The notes beneath the pieces are model-generated. The model made no database searches and was not told the origin of the DNA. It saw only the letters and a list, made by a program, of their open reading frames with translations. DNA of 64,000 nt from Certhia americana (taxonomy: Eukaryota; Chordata; Aves; Passeriformes; Certhiidae). The translations under genes and the position numbers were made by a program. Numbering within the stretch: the first letter of the stretch is position 1; each line of letters begins with the position of its first letter. The stretch covers positions 54,641,982 to 54,705,981 of the forward strand of contig CM031857.1 of the NCBI GenBank assembly GCA_018697195.1, written 5' to 3'. Below, one piece after another: positions 1-34,781 of the stretch.

Positions 1-21171
<21,171 letters not shown>

Positions 21172-21640
21172 TGGCCTGCAGCTGCCATGACAACCACTGC
21201 GCCTGCACTGAAAATTTCACCTGCTGTGAGAAGCTCTGATAGCTTAGGAAAATCAGCTGTGTTCAAGAGACCTTCCAACAACATCATATACTCCTCACAT
21301 TATCCTGTGGAGGAAAAGCAGGGTTGAAAGGGTATCAAATGTGCAATTTTTTTTCATACAGTACTTTGGCTGTTTTAAGCACAGGCTTTATTAAACTTAT
21401 TTTTTTAATATTCTTAAGGATATATTTCTTAAAGAAAAAAAATGCAATTTCTGGTATTATGATATGGGCTGTGAAGAAACCTACACATTTCTTTTCTCTT
21501 TGCAAATGAAAGCTAAGCTGTCCTTTGATGTTCTTGTAGAGTAGGCTCCAGCTAGTTTGTCTTGCTGTAATTGAGTTTTGTTATCATTAACTGAATGAGC
21601 ACTTTACAGAATTTTAAATAAAATGATGGTTCATTTGCTA
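21172..21640 (+). other. HTR2A: HTR2A 3'UTR (minimum extent)
   Basis: AT-rich sequence after the stop. The first AATAAA is at 21,617-21,622, so cleavage near 21,635-21,645 is plausible. Further AATAAA copies at 21,653-21,658, 22,077-22,082 and 22,758-22,763 could extend the UTR to about 22.8 kb. Which is used cannot be settled from sequence. Confidence 0.55.
21617..21622 (+). terminator. HTR2A: Candidate HTR2A poly(A) signal AATAAA
   Basis: First canonical hexamer after the HTR2A stop codon, 446 nt downstream. A second lies 36 nt further on (21,653-21,658), and two more lie at 22,077 and 22,758. Confidence 0.45.
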
Positions 21641-24600
21641 ATATATATTTAAAATAAATCTTAAAGTATTAAACAAAATCTATTGAAACTGCTAGAGATT
21701 AATTATATGGGCATTTTGTTAACTGTTTTTATGCTATTTTTTCTTCCTCAGTAACCATCCTGAAATGTCCCTGGGCTTTTTCCATTTGTTCTGTATATCC
21801 AATTAACAATCTTCAAAGGTAAATTATACTTGAATAATCCTCTGTTTCCACCATCACTTGTAATCTTTATTTCAGGACTTGTAGTTTCAATTCAAAAATT
21901 TCATGTGTTAAGCTTAAAAACTGAAAGTAATGTTTTCAAAATTATTCGTCTTAATTCCCTGCTCCCTCCCACTGGTGTTGACAGGGTGGTGAAATGTGAG
22001 AACAGTGAAAAACCAGGCACAACATTTGCTAAATAATTTCAGCACCACTTCCAGATTCATAACTCTGTTCAATTCCAATAAAGTCTGATTTAAGTAATGT
22101 CAGGGGAAGCTTTGCATGAGTAAAGCCTTCAGTAAAAGGTTGAAGCAGTTCCTCTCTCACCATTTCTCTTTGGTTAAAAAAGGCCATTATGAAGAATGGT
22201 TTTGGTTTAGGGCTTGTAAAGCCAGATTTATTGGAAAACTGTTAGTTGCTAAAAATTGTTTTCCCTTGTTTCATTGTATTACTGTTAGAGCAGATTGCTC
22301 AGGAATGGTCATAAGACTGCACTACTAGGACTCAGCCTTAATGAAATATGTATGGGCAAATGGGGCTCACTTGAAAAATAACAGGACCTGTAAACAACAC
22401 TGCATTTCACCTGCATAGATCCAAGGGCAGAATTCATTGCATAAAGAACATCAAATACATTGCTTCACAGACATGCCTAGTCATGAATCTCTTTTCTTTC
22501 AGGCATCATAGCCAATGTCACTGAGGCCAGTGAGACTTTCCTGAAGAGGAGAAATATAAATGCTGCATCCACATGCAAAGCTTAAATCCAATCATTTTAT
22601 TCATTCCATGAATTTTGTAGCCATAATCTCATGGATGTAGCCATACATCGAACCAGGATGTATTCCAGTTTCTCTGGAAAAAACACTGCCCATCCAGAAG
22701 CAAAACTCCACTGCCTTCATTCGTCCTTTTATTGAAATTGTTCAGTTTTTACAGAGCAATAAAATTCCCACTAAGTCAAAGAAGGAGAGAGAGAGAAACT
22801 GCACCTTACTGTAGCCTGCCAGGTAGGAGTCTTTGGAAGAAGGCCTTTAGCTTAAGATACTGATCTAGAAAAAGACTTCAAAGTTGGCTGGGTATATGAC
22901 TGATTTCCAAGAAACTGATTTATTGTCATACATATTGTATAACTAAATGTGCTAGTTTTATGAGCCCTCTCCTCTGACATGGGATAGGTAGGAGCCACTG
23001 TGCACCAGTCACACAGAAGCTCTGTGTGCACATGATGACACTGACTCAACCCACACAGACCTCAGCCTCCATGTCTGGGACAAAGTATCACCCCTTTGCA
23101 GTGATGATGCCATGCACATCATCTATCACCTCGCAGACATCCATGGTTTTGCCCCCAAAACTGGTCATTTAGGATGAATTGATAAATCAAGTGGAATAAA
23201 TGCTGTGCTCACCAGGTGCTTTATATGCTCTCTCTGTCTCTGGGTACATTTGATCACCACAGTCAAACTGAACATCTTCAGCAGAAGCAAAACTGAACTC
23301 ACTGTTCCTACCTCCCTATGCACACATCCCACTCCCACACAGCACTGTGTGAGAGGTGTTACACTGGCAAAGAAGGGATTCCAGGGGGAATCTGTTAAGT
23401 GCAGCTGCATATGAGGGCCACCATAGTAGTAGGTGGGAACAGTAACTTTCCACTGTTTCCTGTCCAGTTTGATATTGACCCTAAATCTGGTATTTTGAAC
23501 TATCCCACAGGCCAGATGTCTCCACTCCACACTGGGATGATGGTTTTGAGGATTTGCCCTTGGAAACAGGTATCTCAGGGAATAAGCAGTCAGTAATAAA
23601 AGCAAAGGTGTTTTGTGTGAAGAGGCCTGAGGCTCTAGATCTTCCACCAAAACAGATTGCCTTCATATGGACAGGGGACTGAAGTTCTCTAAACCTGCAT
23701 TTGAGGGAAAGGAATCAAAGAGGATTCCACCAGCGGAGGGAATCATCACATTTTTTGCCATTTATGCCTGACCTGATGCAAGTCTCTCTGGCCTTGCAAA
23801 AGAAAGAAGTAGGTGGGACAGACAGCTTGGGTCTTACTGGCCATTTGTGTCAGGGAGCACAGCCCACCTGCATCCTGCGCACCCTGCGCTTCTCCAGAGC
23901 TCAATTCCTTCCAAATCTCCTGGGGGTCCAGTTGCTGCTCTGCACAGTCTCCTTCACCAGCTCACAGCTGACAAACTGTTACTGAATATTTCACATTCAG
24001 TGATTATACTCTCCACTTACCAGCTGCATTTTGCCCATGTGGCAGAGCAGATCAGCCCCGTCTCTCTTTCATTTCACCTTCTGTTCCTCACTCACAATGT
24101 CAAATTGCTCAGGTTGCAAATACTGACAGGGAATGTTTCACTACAATCACAGAGGCTTTCAATTACTGGTTTGAAGTTTCATTACAAAATGACTCTGAAC
24201 AATCATTTTTTTCCAGCTTATTAAAATAAAACCTATGTTTTGGACATAGGACACTTGACAGCATTTCATTAACTGACATCTGGAGAGAACATAACACCTT
24301 ATGTTTTTGCTTAGAAGCAGGGAAAAATGATGCTTAACATTTTGATTCTGGAGCACTCAGATGGCTTTATTGAGTGATCAGCAGCTTTTGCCTAAGAAGC
24401 CTCTCAAGGCCAAGAAAGCACAGCAGATAAAGACCAATATCTCCAGCTCTTTATGGACATTTTTGACAGCTTAGAAAGGCCTGATTCTGCCACCCTGCAA
24501 CAAAATATTAATAGATTTTTGTGCAGTTTGCCTAAGTGAGGATGACAGAGTCAGGATATGAATTTGTTCTAGCCACCATGCCAAATCTGCAAGAGGTTGT

Positions 24601-25656
24601 TCATCAGTAGATAGCAATTAATGGACTCATTATGCTGCAGACAGATGACAAAGTTCAGCAGTTTTAAACTTGGATTTACAGCACTTGGCCCATGCTTGGA
24701 TTGAACACCATGGTTTAATATGACCAGCTTCAGAGAAACATTTCCATCTTCCAAAAAAATTTGTTTTCATTATGCATCAGACTGGAATGGAATTTTTTAA
24801 AATTTTTCAGGTTAAAAAAAAGAGAAGACATTCATACAGACTGATTCAGAGGTTAGGGCCTTCCCCTACTTCACAGGAAAAGCATGTTGAGTCAGCCTGT
24901 CATAACTGCATCCAAGAAAAATACTTCATCTGAAAAAACTTTTCAGCATCAATTTTTCAAGTAGATTGACATTTTATTACTGTTAAGACTGCATCTGAAA
25001 AATGTCCAAAGACATGAAGCTCACCATGTATCTCCTAAGCTGGTGTGCATCCTTTTTACACTTCAGGGTAAAAATTCCTATGTATCTATCCCATCCAGTC
25101 AACCATGCACTGTACTTATGTAATTATTGCCAGACGGTGAGATGCATTCTATTTTGAATACATGTATGTTTGCTTATGTAAATACATAGAGAAAAAATTT
25201 GCTGTATTTTGTAATGTTAATGTAAAATGGTGTTTCAATGCTTTACTGTTTTGTCTGATTGCACTGCTAGTAAAGCAGATTAAAATATTCAAATGTCATC
25301 AGTTGTTTTATAAACTGGAGGTTTGTTTTAAGTAGCTAATTTGGTTTGGTTTTATTTCTTCCATAAATACTCAGTAGAATGTCTGCTGAAGGCTAAAGTG
25401 ATTTTAAATATTTTGCTGGACAAAAACAAAGAGCATGTTGCAGAATTTAACTATCTCAGTAAACTGGTACAAAATGAGCCATTGCAATCATTCTCTTTTT
25501 CTAAGGATGGCAGTCCTTCTATTGAAGAGGTACTCTTTGGGTAAGTACATACAGCTTAATAATTTTCAGTCTCAGAAACAGTATAATTGCAATAGTAGAA
25601 AGCCAATTAGATTAATTTCACTAAGAAATAGAAATATAAGACTAAAATTAATAAGC

Positions 25657-26738
25657 TGTATTGGTTTGCATGGTAAGGCTTCAGACATGAGGAAGCTACA
25701 GGACTGGGCTCTGTGAGAAGCTGCCAGAAGTTTTTCCCATGTCTGACCGATCAATGCCAGCCAACTCCAGGATGGACAAACTTCTGACCAAGGCCAAGCC
25801 CAGCAGCTGTCACTATGGTGCCAGTGGGGTAATAGATTTAAGAAGTGGGGTAAAGCTGTGCCATTGCAGCCAGAGAGAGGATGAGAATACGTGAAAGGAA
25901 CAACTCTGCAGACACCGAGATCAGCGGAGAAGGAGGGGCAGGAGGTGCTCCGGGCGGCGGAGCAGAGATTCCCCGGCGGTCTCTGGTGGGGACCGTGGGG
26001 AGGCAGCTGTGTCCCTACGGCAGGTCCATAGGGGAGCATGTATCCCCCTGCAGCCCCTGGAGAACGCCACGCTGGAGCAGGCGAATGCCAAAGTGACCCC
26101 GTGGGCAGCCCGTGCTGGAGCAGGCTCCCACCTCCCAGCAGCTGTGGAAGCCAGCGGAGAGAGGAGCCCCTCCGGAGCAGGTTTGCGGGCAGGACTTGTG
26201 ACACACAAGGGAGCAATTCGGGAAAAGCTGCAACCGAGCGAAGGATGCATGTTGGAGAAGTCCATGGGGAACTGTCTCCAGAGGGAAAGACCTCAAGCTG
26301 GATCAGGGGAAGAGTGTGAGGAGTCCTCTCCCTGAGGAAGAAGGAACAGCAGAAACCACGTGTAATGACTGACCACACTTAGCACTCCCCACCCTTCTGT
26401 GCCACTATAGGGAAAGACATAGAGAAAATCAGGAGTGAAGTTAAGCCCAGGAAGAAGGGAGAGGGGTGGAGAGGTGAAGCTGTTTTAAGATTTAGCTTTT
26501 ATATCTCATCAGACTACTCTGATTTGGTTTAATAAATTAATTATAAATTGCAATAAATTAAACTAATTTCCCTAAGCCAAGTCTGTTTTGCCCATGACAG
26601 TAATTGGTGAGTGATCTCTTCCTCCCCTTATCTCGACCCACGAACTTTTCCTCGTGTTTCCTCTGCCCAGCCTGGCCGAGGAGAGGAGTGGGAGTTTGGT
26701 GGGCACCTGGGGTCCAGCCCGGGTCAGTCCCACCGCCA
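25657..26738 (+). mobile_element. Solo LTR of an ERVL-like avian endogenous retrovirus
   Basis: About 1.08 kb running from TGTATTGGTTTGCATGG to CCCACCGCCA (TG...CA ends). The internal order matches a family I remember as common in passerines. A 'CTGTGAGAAGCTGCCAGAAG' stretch comes first, then a GC-rich centre with repeated 'GGAGCAGG' units. After it come 'AGTGAAGTTAAGCCCAGGAA', an AT-rich tract with AATAAA (26,531 and 26,552), a 'GTAATTGGTGAGTGATCTCT' stretch and a 'GTGGGCACCTGGGGTCCAGC' tail. No gag, pol or env remains on either side, so it is a solo LTR. I find no obvious target-site duplication at these borders, so the ends may be off by a few bases. The 268-codon open frame on the - strand (25,572-26,378) lies mostly inside it and is incidental. 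Confidence 0.8.
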
Positions 26739-26800
26739 GGGTAGGGCAAACAGCGTGATACTGCTACAGAGACAGAAAGAACCCCCAGGTCACAGAACCA

Positions 26801-26817
26801 CAGTGCCATCTATTGTC
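26801..26817 (-). promoter_or_regulatory. Possible CTCF-binding site
   Basis: On the - strand this reads GACAATAGATGGCACTG. The core TAGATGGCACT fits the CTCF consensus (about 11 of 13 core positions by eye). It sits about 60 bp outside the LTR 3' end, between HTR2A and ESD. Short-motif matches arise by chance, so this is a candidate only. Confidence 0.3.
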
Positions 26818-29589
26818 GGTATTTTCTTTCACAGAGAGCATTGAAATAAGTGGATTTTAAGTTTTCATTTTTCCTGTCTTAAAACCAAAATAAATTTATT
26901 CCTCCAACCGATCTTACAGCATACTAGCTCTTGTTTGCAATGGTAACACATATCAAAGCAGTACAGCTGTTAATAAGTAATCCCTTCAAGACCTTGCTCT
27001 CATCTTAAGATTTCATCAAGCTTTATAATGTGTACAAAAAAGCATCAACACTGTATTTTTCAGAAGCTATCCGACGTATGGAATCAGACTGTTTTAGCTG
27101 CAAATATGTGACAGAGCTCATACGGTGGTATGGTGAAATGTACCAGATAAGATCCCAGAAATGTAAACCCACTCAGTTTTACTCAAGTACTGCTAGACCT
27201 CTGTATGTAGACTCCAGAAGATCATAATTGTCTATGTTCTTTAGAAAACCCCCTGCCAGATTTACCTGTTTCTACATAATTTCCATTGATCATTTAAAGA
27301 TAATACATTTAGTTTATCAATATGGCAGCTCAAGACATAAAAGCAAAGATGTTCAGAAAAGAAAACTCTAAGTTCCATCTACAGATATATTCTCTGAAAG
27401 GAGTCAGCATTGTATTGTCAACATAGTCCGTTATGAAAAGCTAAAAAAACCCCAGAAGTTAAGACAAATGCTTGTCATTATCATCAGTTGTCACCATAAA
27501 GGCAGGACACTTTCTCTTCCATAAATATTTCTGCAATTGACATAAAAAAATCTCAGAGGTTATTTGCAAATTCTTAGGTCACAATTCACTGGCAATACAA
27601 ATACTAGCATTTTTCTGAGTTTACTTTTATTCTTCTTGTAACATGGTAAGTGTTCTGTAGCAGTAGAAGAGATTGAGAGTCTCAGAATCCTTAAACACTT
27701 CTTCACAGCTCTCAGGAACGCAGCAGTAAAAATTACATTCCTGCAACTACACAACTGCCGCAGGAAATGGAAGCAAAGAAATCAGTAGTTAAAACGATGG
27801 CTGCTGAGTTTCCAAGCAAATTTACAACATGCTTGTTTTGTAAAGTCTCTGCTGCTGAATAATTTAAAATGACAAAGATGTTTGGGTGATCTGTGTCTCT
27901 TTGCAGAAAAAGCAAAAAGTATGCAAGTTGAAAAACTGATTTTTCATGGAGTCATTTAGACTGGGAACTGCTGGTGACTCCTAGTTAAATGTCCAGGCCT
28001 AAGCCAGTTCACCCAGCTCCTAGAGGCAATGGAGAAAGAGAGGCAACCTAAAATTAGTATTTCAAGCAAATGAAAAGAATTACCCTTCAGAATTTCCTAT
28101 TGAAGAAAATACCAGTCTTCAAACCCCACAAGCGTAAAATATCTCCATTCCCAACTAACAGCTTGTAATGTGTTATTGATGTCAATGTAATGTGGCCAAG
28201 TAACTTTGTTATTCAAAACAAAATACTAGGGGCTTATGGGGCTAAGGCTAAGCCTGGAGATAGGTATAGGGAATATTTTTTCCCCCTGTAAGGGGACTAT
28301 TAACAGTCACATTGGGGATCCTTGATGGAAAACAGCTTCTTTGCTGAATGGGTCTTTGAGGAACAGCCATCTGGGTGAAGGTAAAAAGATTGAACTGTGC
28401 CATCTGCTGATCTGTCCAAGAAGCCAGTGGCTGATGAAAGACAAGCACACTGTACCATATTAAGTGAGGTTTTCACCTTATAGATCTACACTTAAGGATA
28501 AAAATGGGGAAAGAAGCATGTTAAACAGATTACTGCAGTCACTGCCAGACTACATTCGCTTTTTTTATTCATACAATTGTTTTCAGGAAGAGACAACTGT
28601 TGCTAGGAACTCATTTGCTGATGGGCAGCTGAGGTACAGTGAGACAAAATCAGCAGAAGAAGCCACTCAGTAAGCTAGGAACAGAACCCAGAACTTAAAA
28701 GGCATGGATGAAGGTCCCCTTCCTATAAACCTCTGCTTTCCAGTGCTGGTGGAACAGATTTCAAAAGCACATCTGGAAATCTGTAGTTCTTATTTAATCA
28801 TGGAAAAAAACATTCTAGCAATGCACAACTATTGCAATTGAGATTTATGTGTTTGAAATGAATCAGGGTTACTTACTTTAGGTTTGTAGAACTGGCAAAA
28901 ATATGGATCAAAAGTAATTTATAAAGGCACTTCCCGAGATGAAGTACAGCAGTTGTGAGACCATAAATGACCCAAAGAAAGAGAGATTATCCTAAAATTC
29001 CTCTTTGATACTTCCCACGAGAAAATAATGACAGCCATTTGGGAAGCAGCACACAGGACCTGAAAATTCATCCAAGGCAGGATACCTCCTTCAGAAATTT
29101 TTTGAAAGAGATGGAACTATTAAGGGTCAAATAAAGGCAGAAAATCCCAGGATTCAGAAGCAGACTAGTCCAACAGTTACTCCACCAAAATATTTGGAAT
29201 TGCTGCCCATAACTATGCTTAAAATAAAGGATGAAGTTTCCACAGGAACATAATCAACATGGCTGCACTATGGAAGTCAACATTTCTGTTCTACACTTGA
29301 GAAGTGTAGAAATTATTTTCCCCCCCTTCCTGTCTTGTAGATAGTGAACCCTTCAAGTGCGAAGGTTTGCTTCAATAGGTTTTTGTACAGTGCTTTGCGC
29401 TGTGGACCTGAGCACTGTCAGTAGCAATAAGCTCTTACCTTTTTTTCAAAGAGCTCTATTATCAATAATGACCATATTATCAATAACCCCTTCCTTACTG
29501 CAACTTAGATTTTTTTCCAGAACTCCAGAATATGTTTCTGAAGTGAAGTATCTTCTTTTCCCAAAGATCTATTATCCTTCTCTCTTTGT

Positions 29590-30100
29590 TACTGCAGGGA
29601 GTAATATAAACTGGCTTTCTCTTACCTACATATCTCAGACTGCACTCCATCTCATTGCCCAGGTCATTAATAAAGACACTAAACAGTCCTGTCTCTGTAT
29701 CGATCCCTGCAGGGTGTCACTATGACAGCTGGACTCTGGACTGCTGATCAATACTCCCTGAGCCCAGCAATGAGGCCAATTTTCCACCCACCTTATTATC
29801 CACTAATCAAGCTCATATTTCTCCAGTCTTGTTAAAGGATACAAGGAGACTATTAGAAGTTCTTTCAAAGCCCTTGCTATCGTGTACAACTGCCACTGCT
29901 CCTGCTTTGTCTGTTGAAGCAGAATTCTCTTCAGAAGGTAATTAGACTGGTCAGGTGTGCTGGGCTCTCAGTAAATCCATGCTGGCTATTCCTATCCACC
30001 TTCTTGTCCATTGTATATGTGGAAATGGCTCCCAGGAGGATCTGTCCCATTACTTTCCTGGAAGTGGTGCTAAGGCTGACCTGCCCCTAGTTTTCTTGAT
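29590..30100 (-). mobile_element. CR1 LINE ORF2 reverse-transcriptase fragment (antisense, decayed)
   Basis: Read on the - strand, broken frames recover the CR1 RT order. A GQVSLSTTSRKVMGQILLG-like stretch (family pattern NYRPVSLTS...KIMEQIL) lies near 30,090-30,030. NSQHGFT follows near 29,992-29,972, and a segment like 'FINDLDxGIECTLS' near 29,680-29,640. Several stops and indels break it, so it is an old 5'- and 3'-truncated copy. Boundaries are approximate. Confidence 0.75.
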
Positions 30101-30120
30101 CTTTTAGACACTAATCATAA

Positions 30121-30212
30121 CTAAATAATTATTTATTTATATATATGTATTAGTGACATATTTATATTACATATATATATATTAGTGGCATAATATATTA
30201 TGTATTAGTGAC
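30121..30212. repeat. AT-rich tandem/microsatellite stretch
   Basis: TA-rich DNA with ATTTATTTATATATAT runs and two to three spaced copies of a TATTAGTGACA-like unit. Confidence 0.6.
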
Positions 30213-33200
30213 AGAAAACTTGTTCTCTTCAAGGTTTATTCTTTTTTTAAACTTTCTGAAGACTTACCTTTTCTTGAAATTCAAATCAATTAAGTTTTTT
30301 GCCAATTGTCTTCGGCCAATATAAGCATCTACTTCTACTTTTTCATCTTAAATGATGTTTGGAATCTTCTGACCCCTTCATTCCCTGTACTTCCTCTAGG
30401 AATCATATATATTATTAAAAAAATATTCTTTCTGCTGAGGATCATGCCAGTTGTTTGAAAACCATGTAGGCATGTTACCAGACTCATCTTTGACAGTAAT
30501 AAATTACTGCCTTTTCCTCAGCTTTTGTAAAAGCCATGCCCCTTTATTGTAATTTTGCATGACTCTCTTGTCTTACCTCATTATAGATAACAGATTTAAA
30601 CAATCCTCACAGGAAGAATTTATGATACACAAGAAAGTTCCTTCTGCTACTTCGACCCTAATTTTGATAAATGACTTTAAGTCTGTGGCCTGAACTGTCC
30701 ACCAAGACCAAGAAAGAAAGTCTTCTGTACATGAATTTCTTCAAGGCTCGTGTAGGAATCAAGGCATGCCAGCTGGTGTTGCTGACCTTAACTTATTCCC
30801 TAAGATCTAAAGAAAAGCCTGTCTCCCTTGAAAAGGCAACCACAAGCTCAAACAAATGGCATTTATGCCTCCTCCTCTCCTTGCAGCTCCCATTAATAAG
30901 ACAAGCTCTAATGTTCTACTATATTATTTATTGGCTTAAATTGAATTTAAATTTGTCCTTTGGCATTTGCTAAATCAGATCTTTGCTATTACGTTCCTGT
31001 CAGTCAATACCTTCCCTTAGCTGCAATTATACATCAAAGTTTGCTTGAATATCTGAACTCACAATATCAGCCTCAAGGGCTCAGTACATACATGAGAAAT
31101 TTAAAACTGTATGTGGAAAAATTTTTTAAACAAGCAGACTCTTCATAGGTTAAAAATTAATCTGTACTAGAAAGAAATAGAAAACAAAAGACAATACAAA
31201 TATGTGCAATTAATTTACTATGAAAAAACAAGACTTCTTCATTTTTAATTGTAACACATTTAGAGGAAAATACTTTCGGTCAGAATTAACAGGAGCATAT
31301 TCCTCACTGAATTCAGTATTCGTTGTAATGTGCTTAATTTTCCATTTTTCTGAAGTGATAAGAAAATATTACTAATATTTCTAACATTACTGTAATAAAA
31401 GAAGGATGATTGGGATTTTTTCCCTTGGAAAAGTTGTAAGGGCTTTAACTGCTCCATAGACAAAGAATTTTTAAAAAACATTACTTCTTCTATTTTCTTA
31501 TCACAAATTACTTGTTTCTGCAGCTGCAAATCTTTTGTGTATATATTTTCCACAGCCTCTCTGCAAAGAGGATTTATGAACATGCCCAGCCTCAGAGCTA
31601 TTGAGGCCATTTCTGACCCTCAGTGCAGTGCTGCAGGAGCACCAATCCAAGATAAAGCCAAGTGAAAGAGGAGCCAGGGGAGCTATGTAACTGGGATTAC
31701 AGTGCAAGCAAGACCAAAGGACAATGCTGTGTCCCCAAAAGACCTCAGGACTGAAATGACACATTAATGAACAGAAAGGAAATAATGAACGCAAGAAAAA
31801 GATCAAAGCAGAAAAAACCCTCAATGTACACAGATAAAGAAAGTGAGGATGTGAAAGAAAAAAGAGAAGAAACTCAAAACTAAATTTCACCTAGGAATAA
31901 AAGGTAAGATAGATGGATGGAGAAAGAAGGGGAAATAATAAAGATAATCTATAACAATACAGTTGTGCAGAAAATTCTCCCTTTCCCTGCGCGAACTTTC
32001 TCCCTTGAAAATCTAAAGACTTGAAACAGGTTGTGTTAATACAGCCAGCATGAAATATACTGAGGGATGATACCATTATAAGCATATATGTTTCTTGAAA
32101 ATGACTGATAGCATGCCATAAGACAGTCTAAGATAATGTAGATAAATATCACATTAGAATTCTAAAAGATTTAATTATAATCAATTGCTATAAAGAACAC
32201 TGGAAAAGTTATTTACAGAAAAGAACACCATACAAATAATCTCTTGGCAAAATCGACAGTGAAGTGTGAATTCAGAGCTCTGAATAGCCAAAGTGATGAT
32301 GAGATCACATCTAAAAAGTTGAGAAAAAATGACTGAAAAGCTGGCAGGAAAGAGTTAGTAACCACCACTCTTAATTCAGACTACCACAAAAGGTATCAGA
32401 ATATTAGAAAAGTGTGTACCCATCCACATGGCTGAGGGAAGGACTGTACTTACTGCAAAGAAAATGTGAAAGGAAAAATTTGGTGCCAGAATCTTAAGAC
32501 ATACAAGTTGTTTACCTACAATGTGGAATTTTCTTGCTGGAAGCTTTGTAGAAAACGTATTTGAGAGAGTTGAAGTGTTGAAAGTATGTTTCCCTAACCA
32601 GGTGAAAAGGCAAAAATCTTCCTGACAGAATGCAAAGACTTTCTTACTGATACCAAGAGAAATTCTAGGTAGATGATGTGAAATCATATCTCACCACTGG
32701 ATGAGATCAGTGGTAAGATGGTAGAAAGTACTGTCTGTGTAGAGGGAACATAGAGAAATTATATGGAACAGTATGTGCTGTACTGAAATATAATAAAGTA
32801 TTATATTCTTTATAATATACCTGTTACAAAGCAAGAGTATATAAGCCAAAATATCTTCTGAAGTGAGTGTCCGTCATTCTTTTCCTTTTAATATCCTCAC
32901 TTCTACTGGTTGCCCTGCTGTACCATATGAGAAGCCTTTTAATGATGAAAGAAAGGAAGCCTGTTTCACATCATTTCAGAGAATCTGAAATGACAGGCAG
33001 AATGCAAACAAAATGAATTCACAGGTAATAACTGCAGATGCTGTCTGAAAGGATACAGAAATGGAATTAAGATTAAACAAATGTGCATAACCAAAGATAC
33101 TAGAAAGATCTATACCACAGCACGGAAGAGACTGCACCCTCTTGGCTTGGCTCCCTCTACCTTACACATTCTTGACACTATCCTGGTGTTTCAGCTCTGT

Positions 33201-34781
33201 GCCATGAAAACAGCTCTCTGGAGAGCTGAGACATTGCCCTCACATAATTTACCTATGTATTTATGTTCAGTCATTCTTGACTGACAAGACATAAAAGTAA
33301 TGTGTGCATCTTGACGTGGAGATGCAGGGAGGCCAGGGAAACTCCTCAGCAGGCTCTCAGGTGAATCCTTCTGAATATATCACTCTGAAATGGGAGTAAA
33401 TAGGACAGAGATTATCTAAAATAGACTTGGACAGGAAGAGCACGAACACATCAAAATCTTACCAGTATCACTGCCCGAGTTAGGCACATTTAATACTTTT
33501 ATACAATAGATAAATAAATAAAACTAATTGCAGATACTAGGGAAAATGAGATGTGTGTAACAACAGCTGTCTATATATATATAAAAGAGGAAACAGACTA
33601 CCTACAGTTCAATTCAAATAACTAACTGTGCACTATCTTGCTAGTGAGAGACATTTAGGGAGCTACAAAATGCACACATAGAGATGGAAGAAACAACCTG
33701 AGTTGTTCCTTCTTGAGTAGTGAAGAATATAATTTAATTTGATTGATGGCAACTTAGACACAGCTTGAAAAAGAAAAGTTGAGATGAGGAGGTTTAAACA
33801 GCTCAGAGACAGACTATTTGTACCAACTATATCCAATTAAGGGGGAAGATAGGAAAGATGCTCTGGAAGGCAGGATACAAGGGCCAGGTCTGGGTCCAGC
33901 AGCTGAGGTCTGAATGGTGATCTGCTGGGGAAGATTGGAAAGTAATGGGGGGTCAAAATTTTCAGTATTGTGCATTGCTAGAATTAGAGATCAAAAATAT
34001 AAAAGGAATTGGAAGAGTCAAGACTGCAAAATGTTATAGGCAAAAATAGTTACTGCTACCACAATTCATGGTACAAGACTGCAAAGTAGGAGGGAGCTTT
34101 GCTAAGGACATTTTTTGACAACTGACAGGCATGCTTAACTGCAAATTAATAAATAAAGAAAGAAATAATAAAAACCCAGCACAAATCAGGATAATTTGGG
34201 TTATGAATAAGACGGAAGCACTGCCAAGTATCTTTGTTACTTTGTGGTCTTGCAGGTGAGGTGTAGAATACCTACAATAGAATTTGGATTTTTGATAGAA
34301 GCAGCAGTTTATCTGGTGGCACTTGCTATGAAGAACTCTAAAATCATGAGAGGAAGTAAAACATTTGGAATGCAACTATGCAGTAGTCCCAGCTCACTTC
34401 AGCAACTTTTTTGCCCCCTTAAGTGGTCAAGGGACCATGACACAAACAGGAATGCTGCTTTGAATAGTTCACTATTATGGATCCTTCAGTGGGTTTCTTG
34501 AGTCAGTGGGTCACGATCTCCCCATCAGAATGATCTTCTATCCAATTAGAGCTGATTTCAGCACAGTTAATGAGTTTTCTTTGTTATTTTCTTCCCTGTC
34601 CTAGGAGTTCTGCCAAATGTCCTTGTGGCCCCGTGAATTCTGCATTCTTTGTGCTCACTATCAGCAGCACATCCCTATCCTCCAAGCTTTGCTAACCTCT
34701 CCCTATGTCTCAGACCACTGAAAAATGTCAAGCCCTAAAATTTAACAAGGAAATTCTACCAGCAGTTTGCCTTTCTAGCAC

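Noticed and set aside
23165..23650. 161-codon - strand open frame in the intergenic region
   Set aside because: Composition is random, there is no recognisable motif, and an overlapping open frame exists on the opposite strand.
25572..26378. 268-codon open frame on the - strand
   Set aside because: It lies mostly within the GC-rich core of the solo LTR, has no retroviral or host domain, and competes with open frames in other frames of the same element.
31501..31890. 129-codon - strand frame with a hydrophobic N-terminus
   Set aside because: The F/L richness reflects purine-rich (GAAA) DNA on the + strand. No family resemblance was recognised.
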